DNA of 9,623 nucleotides from Nitrospiraceae bacterium. GTDB lineage: Bacteria > Nitrospirota > Thermodesulfovibrionia > Thermodesulfovibrionales > Dissulfurispiraceae. The notes beneath the pieces are model-generated. The model was not told the DNA's origin. It did not search any database and saw only the letters and a program-made list of their open reading frames with translations. The position numbers were made by a program, and so were the translations under genes. This document shows, one piece after another, positions 1 to 6,160 of this stretch. Position 1 is the first letter of the stretch; each line of letters begins with the position of its first letter. The DNA is taken from assembly GCA_003170655.1 (NCBI GenBank), contig PMYY01000250.1:10985-20607 (forward strand), in the 5' to 3' direction.

Positions 1-186
1 ACTGGCCGTCGATTCGGCAACGCCTTCGATAAGTCCGATAATGGATTTATTCACTCCAAGAACATTGGCTAGGAAAAGCGGCACCAAGGGATAGATCATC
101 TCGGAACTTATGTCCATAAAAAAACTTACAAAACCGGTAATGGTGACATTCTTCCCGAAGTTAAATAATCTTTTTTTTTGTTTCAC
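1..186 (-). CDS. MFS transporter, N-terminal fragment (runs off the window)
   Basis: The first 62 codons of a membrane transporter are visible; the rest lies beyond base 1. The reading frame opens with GTG at 186-184, preceded by AAAGGA at a good distance, and gives a basic N-terminus (VKQKKRLFNFGKN) followed by a hydrophobic first helix. The segment DISSEMIYPLVPLF (around residues 26-39) and the following GLIEGVAEST (around 52-61) are typical of a bacterial major facilitator subfamily whose members begin with a D-x-SSEMIYP motif in helix 1 and an EG-x-AEST motif before helix 2. An in-frame ATG at 116-118 would cut into helix 1, so the GTG is preferred. It starts 22 bases after the end of the broken HAD gene and should be cotranscribed with it and the GalT-like gene, downstream of the second fluoride riboswitch. 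The substrate cannot be told from this fragment. Confidence 0.85.
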   Translation of the reverse strand, partial: MKQKKRLFNFGKNVTITGFVSFFMDISSEMIYPLVPLFLANVLGVNKSIIGLIEGVAESTAS

Positions 187-208
187 ACGAATGTCCTTTA
201 GTCAAATT

Positions 209-668
209 TCAGAAACGCAAAGTAGCCTTGAGTCTTTTAGGATACAACAAGAGATCAAATGCATCAACCGCGGCTTTAACAATGATATCCAGCGTCTTTT
301 GAACACCCACCTTCGAGGCAAACCGCGATGCCGATCTTCGCCGCCTTGAGCATTTTTAGGCCGTTATTGCCGTTACCAAGAGCAATGATTTTTTCAGTAT
401 CTAACTTCCGTACGAACTCTTCCTTCTGAACATCGTGGCTTTCACCTGTGAGGATATGCACTTCGCAATTAATGCCTTCGAGTTCGGCTTTCGCCTTTCC
501 GAACGTGTCAGCCGTAAGCACATGTATTGTCAGTATTTTATAGATTTAGTTCAAGCGTTTCTTTACTCCCGGCAAAAGTACTCCGTCTACGGACAAAGTC
601 CCTGTAAAGTCCGATACGAGGTGCTCCAGCTTGATAAGTCCAAAGCCCGGGATATCCAGTTCAAACAT
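209..668 (-). pseudogene. Broken HAD-family hydrolase (soluble P-type-ATPase-like)
   Basis: The start ATG (668-666) has a strong AAGGAGG ribosome site and overlaps the end of the GalT-like gene by 8 bases. The N-terminus (MFELDIPGFG, then DFTGT at residues 20-24) carries the HAD nucleophile motif. The frame is cut by TAA at codon 41 (548-546), where the family continues through the linker to the next helix. The same frame then resumes as KILTIHVLTADTFG, which is HAD motif II. Near 311-326 the frame shifts, and the normal C-terminus (KTLDIIVKAAVDAFDLLL, then YPKRLKATLR) is read in another frame to TGA at 211-209. At the motif IV position the sequence is GNGNNG where the family has GNGxND, so a catalytic Asp also appears lost. 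The total length of about 153 codons matches intact relatives of roughly 150 residues. Three separate lesions favour real decay over one sequencing error. Confidence 0.82.
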
Positions 669-1728
669 TTCGCCCCTCCTTAAAATAATTCCGTGTTATC
701 ATCGCTATCTCTTCCGGAAGATTTATTATCAATTCGGTCTGAAGCAGCTTTTGCAGGAAATAATCATCGTTTCTATAGTTCGGATAGAGGTTCTGCCTGC
801 TAATCATCTTAAGGATGCAACGAAATCCCTTCCCGTCAGCTGGCTCTCTGGCGGAAAGGATGGAATAGTTGAAACTTAAATGGCCCAGCCTGTCATAAAG
901 AGTGAGGACCCTCGAGATACCGTATGCAAGGTCTATCAGGTCCGAATTAGACAGTTTTCCGAAATCGTTATCGCTTTCATGCACGGCAACAATCTCATTA
1001 ATACCCATGGGCGAGAATGCGGCCATCCAGTGCCATCCGCCCGTCTTCGATATATATCGCGATCCTATAGCCCTCTCTTGTTCGATCAGGTCGGGATAGT
1101 ATTCCGAGCCATTTTCCTGACTATACTTGAAGCAGGCCTGAATAAGCCTTTCATGATACGAATAGGCTGACGGAGTAATCAGCATCTGCAGGTGAGGATG
1201 CACGAGAGTAGCGCCTGCCGGAAAGAGGTAATTTGCGTTGACTGCTACGAACGCTGCCTCCTGATCGTGGACGTAAACAGTATTTACAAATTGTTGCGCC
1301 GCCCTTAGACCGTTACCGATGATTTCTGGTGAAAATTCTGAAAGCTTCAGGAAGTGGGCCTTGCTCAGCGCTATGACTGAATGGTACTTGCTGACGGGGA
1401 AAAGATTGGGAAATAAAATCGCCTCGCCGATTCTTATTCGGCCTTCTGGGACAAGACTCTGCGGATATTGCGGGGTATTCTTCTCAAGGTTATCTCCGCA
1501 GAATATGCAAGTCTTAGCGCTGTCCTCCACTAATTTTTCTATCAGTCCGGCGTCGCACTCGGCGAAAAAGAATTTGACCTTATCTTTGAGCGCCGGATTG
1601 TAAACACTTTTGTCGCCCAACAGCGGGTCTTTTCGCACTTCTACTATGTGAGTCTCTTCAGTAAATCCTTTAAAAGGATTCAGGATGTGCGATTCCGACT
1701 CATAGCTTTCGAATTTGATCCCCGACAT
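661..1728 (-). CDS. GalT-like nucleotidyltransferase (HIT superfamily)
   Basis: This 355-residue protein resembles galactose-1-phosphate uridylyltransferase, which moves UMP between hexose phosphates through a uridylylated histidine; E. coli GalT has 348 residues. A zinc-type pair CIFC lies at residues 74-77. H125 in SKAHFLKL aligns with the third zinc ligand of GalT, and the active-site motif HPHLQ is at 177-181, with H179 as predicted nucleophile. The rest is divergent, and the usual GalT context (galK, galE) is absent, so the true substrate may be another sugar phosphate or nucleotide. The start ATG has AAAGGA about seven bases upstream. The stop overlaps the start of the HAD pseudogene by 8 bases, which suggests translational coupling. 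It is the first gene behind the second fluoride riboswitch, with a leader of about 90 bases after the terminator. The fold is confident; the exact reaction is not. Confidence 0.8.
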   Translation of the reverse strand: MSGIKFESYESESHILNPFKGFTEETHIVEVRKDPLLGDKSVYNPALKDKVKFFFAECDAGLIEKLVEDSAKTCIFCGDNLEKNTPQYPQSLVPEGRIRIGEAILFPNLFPVSKYHSVIALSKAHFLKLSEFSPEIIGNGLRAAQQFVNTVYVHDQEAAFVAVNANYLFPAGATLVHPHLQMLITPSAYSYHERLIQACFKYSQENGSEYYPDLIEQERAIGSRYISKTGGWHWMAAFSPMGINEIVAVHESDNDFGKLSNSDLIDLAYGISRVLTLYDRLGHLSFNYSILSAREPADGKGFRCILKMISRQNLYPNYRNDDYFLQKLLQTELIINLPEEIAMITRNYFKEGRNV

Positions 1729-1795
1729 AATTTATCCTTTCTTCCGATTGACTCGGCTTAACTCGAATAGAATTGAGTCGAACTCACCAATTCAA

Positions 1796-1815
1796 GTGCG
1801 CTCTGACGGGCGCAC
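1796..1815 (-). other. Stem-loop in the leader of the GalT-like gene
   Basis: A perfect 6-bp inverted repeat (GTGCGC and GCGCAC) encloses an 8-base loop, immediately after the U-tract of the second riboswitch terminator. No U-run follows it, so it is not itself a terminator. It could stabilise the 5' end of the read-through message or serve as a processing site. Function is unknown. Confidence 0.4.
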
Positions 1816-1818
1816 ATA

Positions 1819-1855
1819 TAAAAAGACTCCCATCCTCACGTTGAGAATAGGAGTC
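1819..1855 (-). terminator. Intrinsic terminator, expression platform of riboswitch 2
   Basis: On the minus strand GACTCCTATTCTCA pairs along 14 positions, two of them G-U, with TGAGGATGGGAGTC across a 3-base loop (ACG). A run of five T follows. The 5' arm contains the ACTCC strand that also closes the aptamer pseudoknot, so aptamer folding and terminator formation should be mutually exclusive. Fluoride binding is expected to allow read-through into the GalT-like, HAD and MFS genes. Confidence 0.88.
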
Positions 1856-1904
1856 ATCAGCTTCAGACAAAAGAAGCGGTTAAGTTAAGGCGAACTCCAT
1901 CGCC
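1848..1904 (-). promoter_or_regulatory. Fluoride riboswitch aptamer 2 (crcB motif)
   Basis: Read on the minus strand, the element begins GGCGATGGAGTTCGCC: stem GGCG/CGCC around the loop ATGGAGTT, with the AUG that sits by the fluoride site in known structures. Next comes a second hairpin, GCTTC/GAAGC, and then CTGATGACTCCTA. The loop bases GGAGUU can pair with GACUCC to make the defining pseudoknot. The first 16 bases are identical to those of riboswitch 1, while the second hairpin differs in sequence and loop length, which supports conservation of function rather than a recent copy. It starts only three bases after the DUF190 stop codon. Any private promoter would therefore have to lie inside the DUF190 gene, and I see no convincing one. 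It most likely acts as an internal switch within the upstream operon's transcript. Confidence 0.92.
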
Positions 1905-1906
1905 TC

Positions 1907-2623
1907 TCACAACAGTTGTGCGGTTACATCCCTATGGGTATACTTTATCACGTTCACTTCCGACATTACCACGATTCCTTCGCCCACCATATCGTCGAGC
2001 ACGGGGAGTACCTTGTTTATCTTCTCTTCGCTGTCTATAACGACGATCTGCATGGATAGATCTCTATCCTTCGCCAGCGTCTTCTTCTTATGGTAACGCC
2101 GATGCGGTCCATACCCGGCGATTGCCTTATACACAGTTGCCCCCGCTATATCCATTATGATCAACCTCTTGACGATCGCTTCATACAAGGGTTCTTCGCC
2201 TTCCCATTTATCGTCCTCGCTCACGATGATCCTCAGCATCTTCGCCTTCCCTTCGAGCTTCATCCTCTTCTCTTCCTCCTGTTTGTCAGAAGCATTTCTG
2301 CAGCATTTGATCACATTGGTGTCGCTGACTTCGACCAGTCCCTTTTCGACGACCTGATACACATCGGGAAGGACGTTATTGATTGTTTCTTCGGACTCCA
2401 CGATCTCCAGTTTGACCGGCATGTTAATGGACAGTTCCAGCATCTTCGATGTATGGAAGACCCCGTCGCTTCCATAACCCGCCATCCCCTTGAAGACGCT
2501 GACCCCGGCCAGCTTCCTTTTGAAAAAAATGTCCAGCAGCACTTCGTAAACAGGCTTCCCCCCGTACTTGTCGGCCTCATCTACATAAACAGTCAGCTTC
2601 TTTGCCGGGCCTACCTTCACCAT
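1907..2623 (-). CDS. Tandem DUF190 (PII-like) protein
   Basis: This 238-residue protein contains two copies of the DUF190 domain, at about residues 6-107 and 127-228. Each has the signature AGYG (48-51 and 169-172) and the closing motif NVIK (103-106 and 224-227). A charged linker rich in Lys and Glu (about 110-126) joins them. DUF190 proteins are small PII-like folds often found next to crcB; single-domain versions of about 110 residues are usual, so this is a fused duplication. No catalytic residues are evident. A regulatory or ligand-sensing partner of the fluoride channel or the antiporter is a reasonable inference, not shown here. The start ATG is served by AGGAGATG, which overlaps the CrcB stop codon (TAGGAG), so the gene is closely coupled to crcB. 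Riboswitch 2 follows directly. Confidence 0.9.
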   Translation of the reverse strand: MVKVGPAKKLTVYVDEADKYGGKPVYEVLLDIFFKRKLAGVSVFKGMAGYGSDGVFHTSKMLELSINMPVKLEIVESEETINNVLPDVYQVVEKGLVEVSDTNVIKCCRNASDKQEEEKRMKLEGKAKMLRIIVSEDDKWEGEEPLYEAIVKRLIIMDIAGATVYKAIAGYGPHRRYHKKKTLAKDRDLSMQIVVIDSEEKINKVLPVLDDMVGEGIVVMSEVNVIKYTHRDVTAQLL

Positions 2624-2634
2624 AAATTCATCTC

Positions 2635-3021
2635 CTATATAATTTTGGCAAGCACTTCGCCGAATTTGAGGGCAACAAAGCCTGCTGTTACACTAAGCAC
2701 CACATTCATCGCCGCAAATAACCATTCGCTGTCATTTATAAGTTTACCGGTCTCATATTCGAATGTCGAAAAAGTCGTATATGCCCCGAGAAACCCTACG
2801 ACGAAAAGTAGACGCCATGCCGGATCGAAAGAGTACCGCTCGGTGAATAGCGTCATGAGCAGGCCGATAAGAAAGCTGCCACTGACATTGATAACAAAGG
2901 TTCCCAAGGGAAAGGCGCGGCCCCAGGCTTGTCCGATCCAGACGGCAAGCGCATATCTGACGATAGCACCTACAAAGCCTCCTATACCGACGATAATACC
3001 ATTTCGAATTATTAAGATCAT
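2635..3021 (-). CDS. crcB: CrcB/FluC fluoride ion channel
   Basis: This 128-residue, four-helix membrane protein is a Fluc channel subunit, which lets cytoplasmic fluoride leave the cell as an antiparallel dimer in the inner membrane. The family motifs are all present: GGFVGAIVRY at 14-23, GTFVINVSGSF at 40-50 with the conserved pore Asn45, and GFLGAYTTFSTF at 76-87, holding the threonines of the central sodium site and the phenylalanines F84 and F87 of the pore. Length is typical for the family. Its ATG overlaps the TGA of the universal stress gene by four bases (ATGA), and its stop merges with the ribosome site of the DUF190 gene. This tight packing places it firmly in the operon controlled by fluoride riboswitch 1. 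Confidence 0.97.
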   Translation of the reverse strand: MILIIRNGIIVGIGGFVGAIVRYALAVWIGQAWGRAFPLGTFVINVSGSFLIGLLMTLFTERYSFDPAWRLLFVVGFLGAYTTFSTFEYETGKLINDSEWLFAAMNVVLSVTAGFVALKFGEVLAKII

Positions 3022-3443
3022 TTAACAATAATAACAGTACATGCGGCATGTGTTGCAACGCGTTTCGAGACGGAGCCGAGCATCCATCTTTCGATCGTGG
3101 ACTTTCCGCGCTGCCCCATGACAACCATATCACACGCATTTTCGTATGCGTACCGGATAATCTGGTCCGCAGGATGGCCTATCGTAACCTCTGTTTGGAT
3201 TTCATAATTGCGCTCCTTCGCTTTTTCACGAAGCCCCTTGAAAAGATCTTCATAATGTCGCGTGGCGTTATCAATCATGGCGTCCATCTCGACAATATCG
3301 ATAGGTTCCGGAGGCTGCGCTACCGACAGTACGATGATAGTGACAGCTGCTCCGGGGCACATTTTTGACATGTCGAGCGCAAAGTCAAAGGCCTGATATG
3401 ACTGCTCTGATCCGTCAAAGGCAACGAGTATTTTCTTTACCAT
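3018..3443 (-). CDS. Universal stress protein, ATP-binding type
   Basis: A single UspA domain fills this 141-residue cytoplasmic protein. The N-terminal strand KILVAFDGSEQS (4-15) is typical. The ATP-binding signature is complete: G110-x2-G113, nine residues, then G123-S124. It therefore belongs to the nucleotide-binding class rather than the UspA class that lacks the motif. The gene has a strong AAAGGAGG ribosome site five bases before its ATG, begins 12 bases after the antiporter stop, and overlaps crcB by ATGA. Usp proteins are often paired with antiporters and can regulate transport or energy status; here co-control by fluoride points to a role in the fluoride response, but its partner is not visible in the sequence. 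Confidence 0.94.
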   Translation of the reverse strand: MVKKILVAFDGSEQSYQAFDFALDMSKMCPGAAVTIIVLSVAQPPEPIDIVEMDAMIDNATRHYEDLFKGLREKAKERNYEIQTEVTIGHPADQIIRYAYENACDMVVMGQRGKSTIERWMLGSVSKRVATHAACTVIIVK

Positions 3444-3455
3444 GGAAGCCTCCTT

Positions 3456-4658
3456 TTAATCATGTTCCTGGGGCTGCGCTTGCGACGCTTCATTATGCGC
3501 ATCTCCATCCCTGTTAGGCAACAGATACTTTGGAATGAAAAAAGCGTTTGCAATGAGTGTTGGGACAACGGCGCTGCCGATGACGGCAACTATAAGCAGG
3601 GAATACTGCTGTTGATCGATAATGCCGTGTGTGAGGCCAAAGAGAGCCGATATGGAACCGAAGGTCAGTCCGGTGGACATAAGTAACGTTGTATAGACTC
3701 CTTCCTTATGTGAATAATCATATTTTTTTGTTACCGGATAGACGCCGAATATCTTGGTAATCATCTTGGAACCAAAGAGCACCAGCAGCGCGAAGGGTGC
3801 CGTCACTACCGCCGCAATCGAGACATAGGAACCGGCCCGGATAAAGTAAAAGGGTGTCAGGAATCCGAAAGTTAAAGTTCTCAGACGGCGAATGAGGGCG
3901 TGGTCTCTTCCGACTGTGCCAGCCAAGACCATTCCGATGACATACGCAGGCAGCACCGCCTCGCTTTCGGACCATGCTGCAAGCGAGCCTAATCCGAACA
4001 ATATCAGCAGAAGGTATTTTGCTTCGAGTTCGGAAGGCCGATTGCCGTATTTCCTGAAGAACCAAGGCGTAACATATGGCAATACCGCAAAAACCACGAC
4101 ACTGACCACAATGAATATAACGGTCTTTATGGTGAAAGGAGCAAAAATTAGACCCAGAGCAATGACCGTACCGAGGTCGGTAATAAAACAGGCGGCAAGG
4201 ATCGTCTTTCCGAATTCGGTTTTATTCAGACCAAGTTCGAGCATTACCGCATACACCACCGCTACCGATGTCGTAGACATCGCTACCCCGGCGAGCCAGC
4301 TCGATCTCACGGTCCAGTCGAGAAGATAGAAAGCTGCTGCTGTACAGCCGAGGAAAGGCGCCAGGAAAGAGATGAATCCGATAGCGGTCGCCTCTTTCCA
4401 TTTGGCGCGAAATATGACAGGATCTAATTCTGCGCCTGCCAGAAAGGTAAGCACAATTGCGCCAGTTCCTGAAAGAAACTTGATCCACGGCTGATCTGAA
4501 CCGAGCGACGTGCCGATCAGGGCGCCGATGAGAAGCTGAGCTACCGTCCCGACTACGATTTCCGACAACGCTGTAGCGATGCGAAGCCAGATCGACAGGA
4601 GTGTCGCAAGAAGGGCGAGTCCAAGCCAGAGTGCAGCTATTCCCCAGACTTCATACAT
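3456..4658 (-). CDS. Cation:proton antiporter (Na+/H+ exchanger fold, CPA2-like)
   Basis: This 400-residue protein has about 11-13 hydrophobic helices. It begins in the membrane without a cleavable signal and ends in a short polar tail (NRDGDAHNEASQAQPQEHD). Features of the CPA2 family are seen: FLAGAELD at 72-79, STTSVAVVYAVMLELGL at 128-144, and the ion-site segment FITDLGTV at 158-165 with Asp161. The residue before that Asp is Thr, where electrogenic relatives have a second Asp and others have Asn or Gln; this favours electroneutral exchange but does not prove it. Arg274 lies in the FYFIRAG segment of the C-terminal half. The ATG has GAGGAGG about seven bases upstream. It is the first gene behind fluoride riboswitch 1. 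The likely role is restoring pH or ion balance when HF enters the cell; the transported cation is unknown. Confidence 0.92.
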   Translation of the reverse strand: MYEVWGIAALWLGLALLATLLSIWLRIATALSEIVVGTVAQLLIGALIGTSLGSDQPWIKFLSGTGAIVLTFLAGAELDPVIFRAKWKEATAIGFISFLAPFLGCTAAAFYLLDWTVRSSWLAGVAMSTTSVAVVYAVMLELGLNKTEFGKTILAACFITDLGTVIALGLIFAPFTIKTVIFIVVSVVVFAVLPYVTPWFFRKYGNRPSELEAKYLLLILFGLGSLAAWSESEAVLPAYVIGMVLAGTVGRDHALIRRLRTLTFGFLTPFYFIRAGSYVSIAAVVTAPFALLVLFGSKMITKIFGVYPVTKKYDYSHKEGVYTTLLMSTGLTFGSISALFGLTHGIIDQQQYSLLIVAVIGSAVVPTLIANAFFIPKYLLPNRDGDAHNEASQAQPQEHD

Positions 4659-4680
4659 GTTGCCGCCTCCTCAAGGGCAG

Positions 4681-4716
4681 AAAAAAACTCCCACCCTCCA
4701 GATTGAGAGTAGGAGT
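4681..4716 (-). terminator. Intrinsic terminator, expression platform of riboswitch 1
   Basis: On the minus strand CTCCTACTCTC pairs with GAGGGTGGGAG over 11 positions (two G-U), with a six-base loop and seven T following. The 5' arm again includes the ACTCC strand of the aptamer pseudoknot, so ligand-free RNA should terminate here and fluoride-bound RNA should read on into the antiporter gene. It also appears to be the only terminator available to stop transcripts coming from the radical SAM gene upstream. Confidence 0.88.
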
Positions 4717-4757
4717 CATCAGTCCTCATAGGACGGTCAAAGGCGAACTCCATCGCC
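4710..4757 (-). promoter_or_regulatory. Fluoride riboswitch aptamer 1 (crcB motif)
   Basis: The minus strand reads GGCGATGGAGTTCGCC, a short joining segment, the hairpin GTCCT-ATG-AGGAC, then TGATGACTCCTAC. The stem GGCG/CGCC encloses a loop whose GGAGUU pairs with GACUCC to form the pseudoknot typical of fluoride riboswitches. Conserved AUG and GAUG segments around the ion site are present. The downstream operon contains crcB, the classical target, which makes the assignment very safe. The predicted transcription start lies only about 10 bases before the aptamer. Confidence 0.95.
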
Positions 4758-4774
4758 GTACAAATACTATTTCT

Positions 4775-4803
4775 AAATTAGCAGAATCAACATCATTAGT
4801 CAA
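4775..4803 (-). promoter_or_regulatory. Sigma70-like promoter of the fluoride operon
   Basis: On the minus strand TTGACT (4803-4798) is followed after exactly 17 bases by TAATTT (4780-4775). Transcription would start near 4768, just before the aptamer. The -35 box matches the consensus well; the -10 box is weaker. It lies in the 77-base gap between the radical SAM stop codon and the riboswitch. Confidence 0.65.
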
Positions 4804-4834
4804 TGGGAATCTCCCCCTATAAAATATCGCCGCC

Positions 4835-6130
4835 TTATTTTCTGTTATAAGCCTTCACATCCAACTTCATCTTTTCGACTTCTTCCGTATTATATCCTGA
4901 AAAAAGAAGTGGGAATATCGAATTATTGGTAAGCAACGGGTCGAGATCTTCCGTTATTACACCGCTACGTTTCAATTCGTCCCAGCTTTGAGTTCCTTTT
5001 ATCGGCGCTAATTCTGTGAGATTAATACGCGATCCGAGCTCCTTTAGGAAAGCGATGCTTTCCATTACTTCTTTCAATTCCTGACCGGGGAGGCCGTACA
5101 TGATATAAACGCCGACATCTTTTTTGGTAAAGCCAGCTTTCCAAAGCACCGATACAGCCCTTTCGACATCTTCGCTCATCACCTTGCCGCCTGATTTCGT
5201 TTGGCGCTCATCGTTTATCGTTTCGAGGCTCAGACGGATCGTGGTAAAGCCAGATTGCTTCATAAGACCGGCAAGTTCCTGATCGATAAACCTTGCATGC
5301 AGTCCATTAGGTGTATGAAATCGAACACGAAGTCCTTCGGTAATTACCGAGCGAAGAAGAGGTTTTAAATGAGTATCGCTGTTTACGAGTAATGCGTCAT
5401 CATAAAATACAAAATCAGTAAAACCCTTTTCATAAAAATCGAGGACCTCACGCAATACCTTCTCATGACTCCTCTGACTGAAGTCGGCAAGGATGTTCGC
5501 GGCGCAATAGCTGCACTGAAACGGGCATCCTTTCGAAGTCAGCAGCGGCGCGCAATGGGTATTGGGGCACGGCAATATTTCATAATATGGCCGCTCCTCG
5601 TATTTCTTCTTCATCCTGAACCCGAATGTAGAAATTGCAAACTTCAGCGCGTCGTTTACTTGTCCACGATAAATAAAATCAGCGCCCGAATGATCAGAGG
5701 CATGCTTGTGATAGAGTGTTGCGTATATTCCGCCCAGAATGACCGGAATATCACCAAGCTCTTCCCTGATAATGCCGATAGCCTCCTGTATACCTGGATA
5801 CCAGTATGCCATCATAGAGGTCATCACAACAAGATCAATGGGACCTGATTTTTTTAATCTTTTGCTGAAAATCTCCGGCGGCATTCCGTAGCGCTTGAAC
5901 TTTCTCCTGACCTCCTTCAGGATTTCAGGCTTTGCCACCTCATCGAAGCTGTAATGTCCGGCGCCGTACTTCGTTACTGCAAAGTCTTCCATACAATCGA
6001 TGATCGAGAGTGCGACATCGAACGAACTGAGATATTCGGCCACTTTGAGCAGTCCGAGCGGCCGCGCCCATAAATTATAGGTGGCGAAATCGTATATCCA
6101 TGGATTGATGAGGAGAATCCTGAGTTTCAT
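4835..6130 (-). CDS. B12-binding-type radical SAM protein, substrate unknown
   Basis: The 431-residue protein has an N-terminal Rossmann-like region (about 1-165, starting KLRILLINPW and including GGIYATLYHKHA near 133-144) of the kind that binds cobalamin in this class. I do not see the DxHxxG motif, so B12 would be bound base-off/His-off or not at all. The radical SAM core follows: C202-x3-C206-x2-C209 (GCPFQCSYC) for the 4Fe-4S cluster, then YDDALLVN at 243-250, SLET at 301-304 and MYGLPGQ at 344-350. Relatives catalyse methylations, ring changes and other radical reactions, often in lipid, cofactor or natural-product pathways. No neighbour indicates the substrate. The ribosome site is weak (GGATGG, about 12 bases from the ATG). 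The gene is transcribed away from prmA and runs towards riboswitch 1 with no clear terminator of its own. Confidence 0.88.
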   Translation of the reverse strand: MKLRILLINPWIYDFATYNLWARPLGLLKVAEYLSSFDVALSIIDCMEDFAVTKYGAGHYSFDEVAKPEILKEVRRKFKRYGMPPEIFSKRLKKSGPIDLVVMTSMMAYWYPGIQEAIGIIREELGDIPVILGGIYATLYHKHASDHSGADFIYRGQVNDALKFAISTFGFRMKKKYEERPYYEILPCPNTHCAPLLTSKGCPFQCSYCAANILADFSQRSHEKVLREVLDFYEKGFTDFVFYDDALLVNSDTHLKPLLRSVITEGLRVRFHTPNGLHARFIDQELAGLMKQSGFTTIRLSLETINDERQTKSGGKVMSEDVERAVSVLWKAGFTKKDVGVYIMYGLPGQELKEVMESIAFLKELGSRINLTELAPIKGTQSWDELKRSGVITEDLDPLLTNNSIFPLLFSGYNTEEVEKMKLDVKAYNRK

Positions 6131-6160
6131 TTGTTAGTCACGCCATCCAAACGTTATAGT
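6131..6160 (+). promoter_or_regulatory. Predicted promoter of prmA
   Basis: TTGTTA (6131-6136) and TATAGT (6155-6160) are separated by 18 bases. Transcription would start near 6167, giving a leader of about 25 bases that includes the AAGGAG ribosome site at 6183-6188. The -10 box overlaps that of the opposite-strand promoter for the radical SAM gene. Confidence 0.5.

Noticed and set aside
1908..1920. Palindrome CACAACAGTTGTG just before riboswitch 2, considered as an operator or private promoter element
   Set aside because: It falls in the last codons of the DUF190 gene, is short, and no matching -35/-10 pair was found around it. It could be chance.
2090..3025. Long plus-strand open frame of 311 codons
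   Set aside because: It lies entirely antisense to the DUF190 and CrcB genes, which have full family motifs, and its translation resembles no protein I recognise. It is a shadow frame.
3456..3500. Similarity between the antiporter tail (NEASQAQPQ) and the TatB-like tail (NETPQAQPQ), with matching DNA near 9285-9315, considered as a dispersed repeat
   Set aside because: The match is short and lies in low-complexity Gln/Pro tails of unrelated proteins; coincidence or common codon bias is enough to explain it.
3892..4329. Plus-strand open frame of 145 codons
   Set aside because: It is antisense to the antiporter gene and has low-complexity Thr/Ser/Pro content typical of a shadow of membrane-protein codons.
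4803..4815. GGGAGATTCCC inverted repeat after the radical SAM gene, considered as a terminator
   Set aside because: The stem is only four base pairs and no T-run follows, so it would not terminate transcription.
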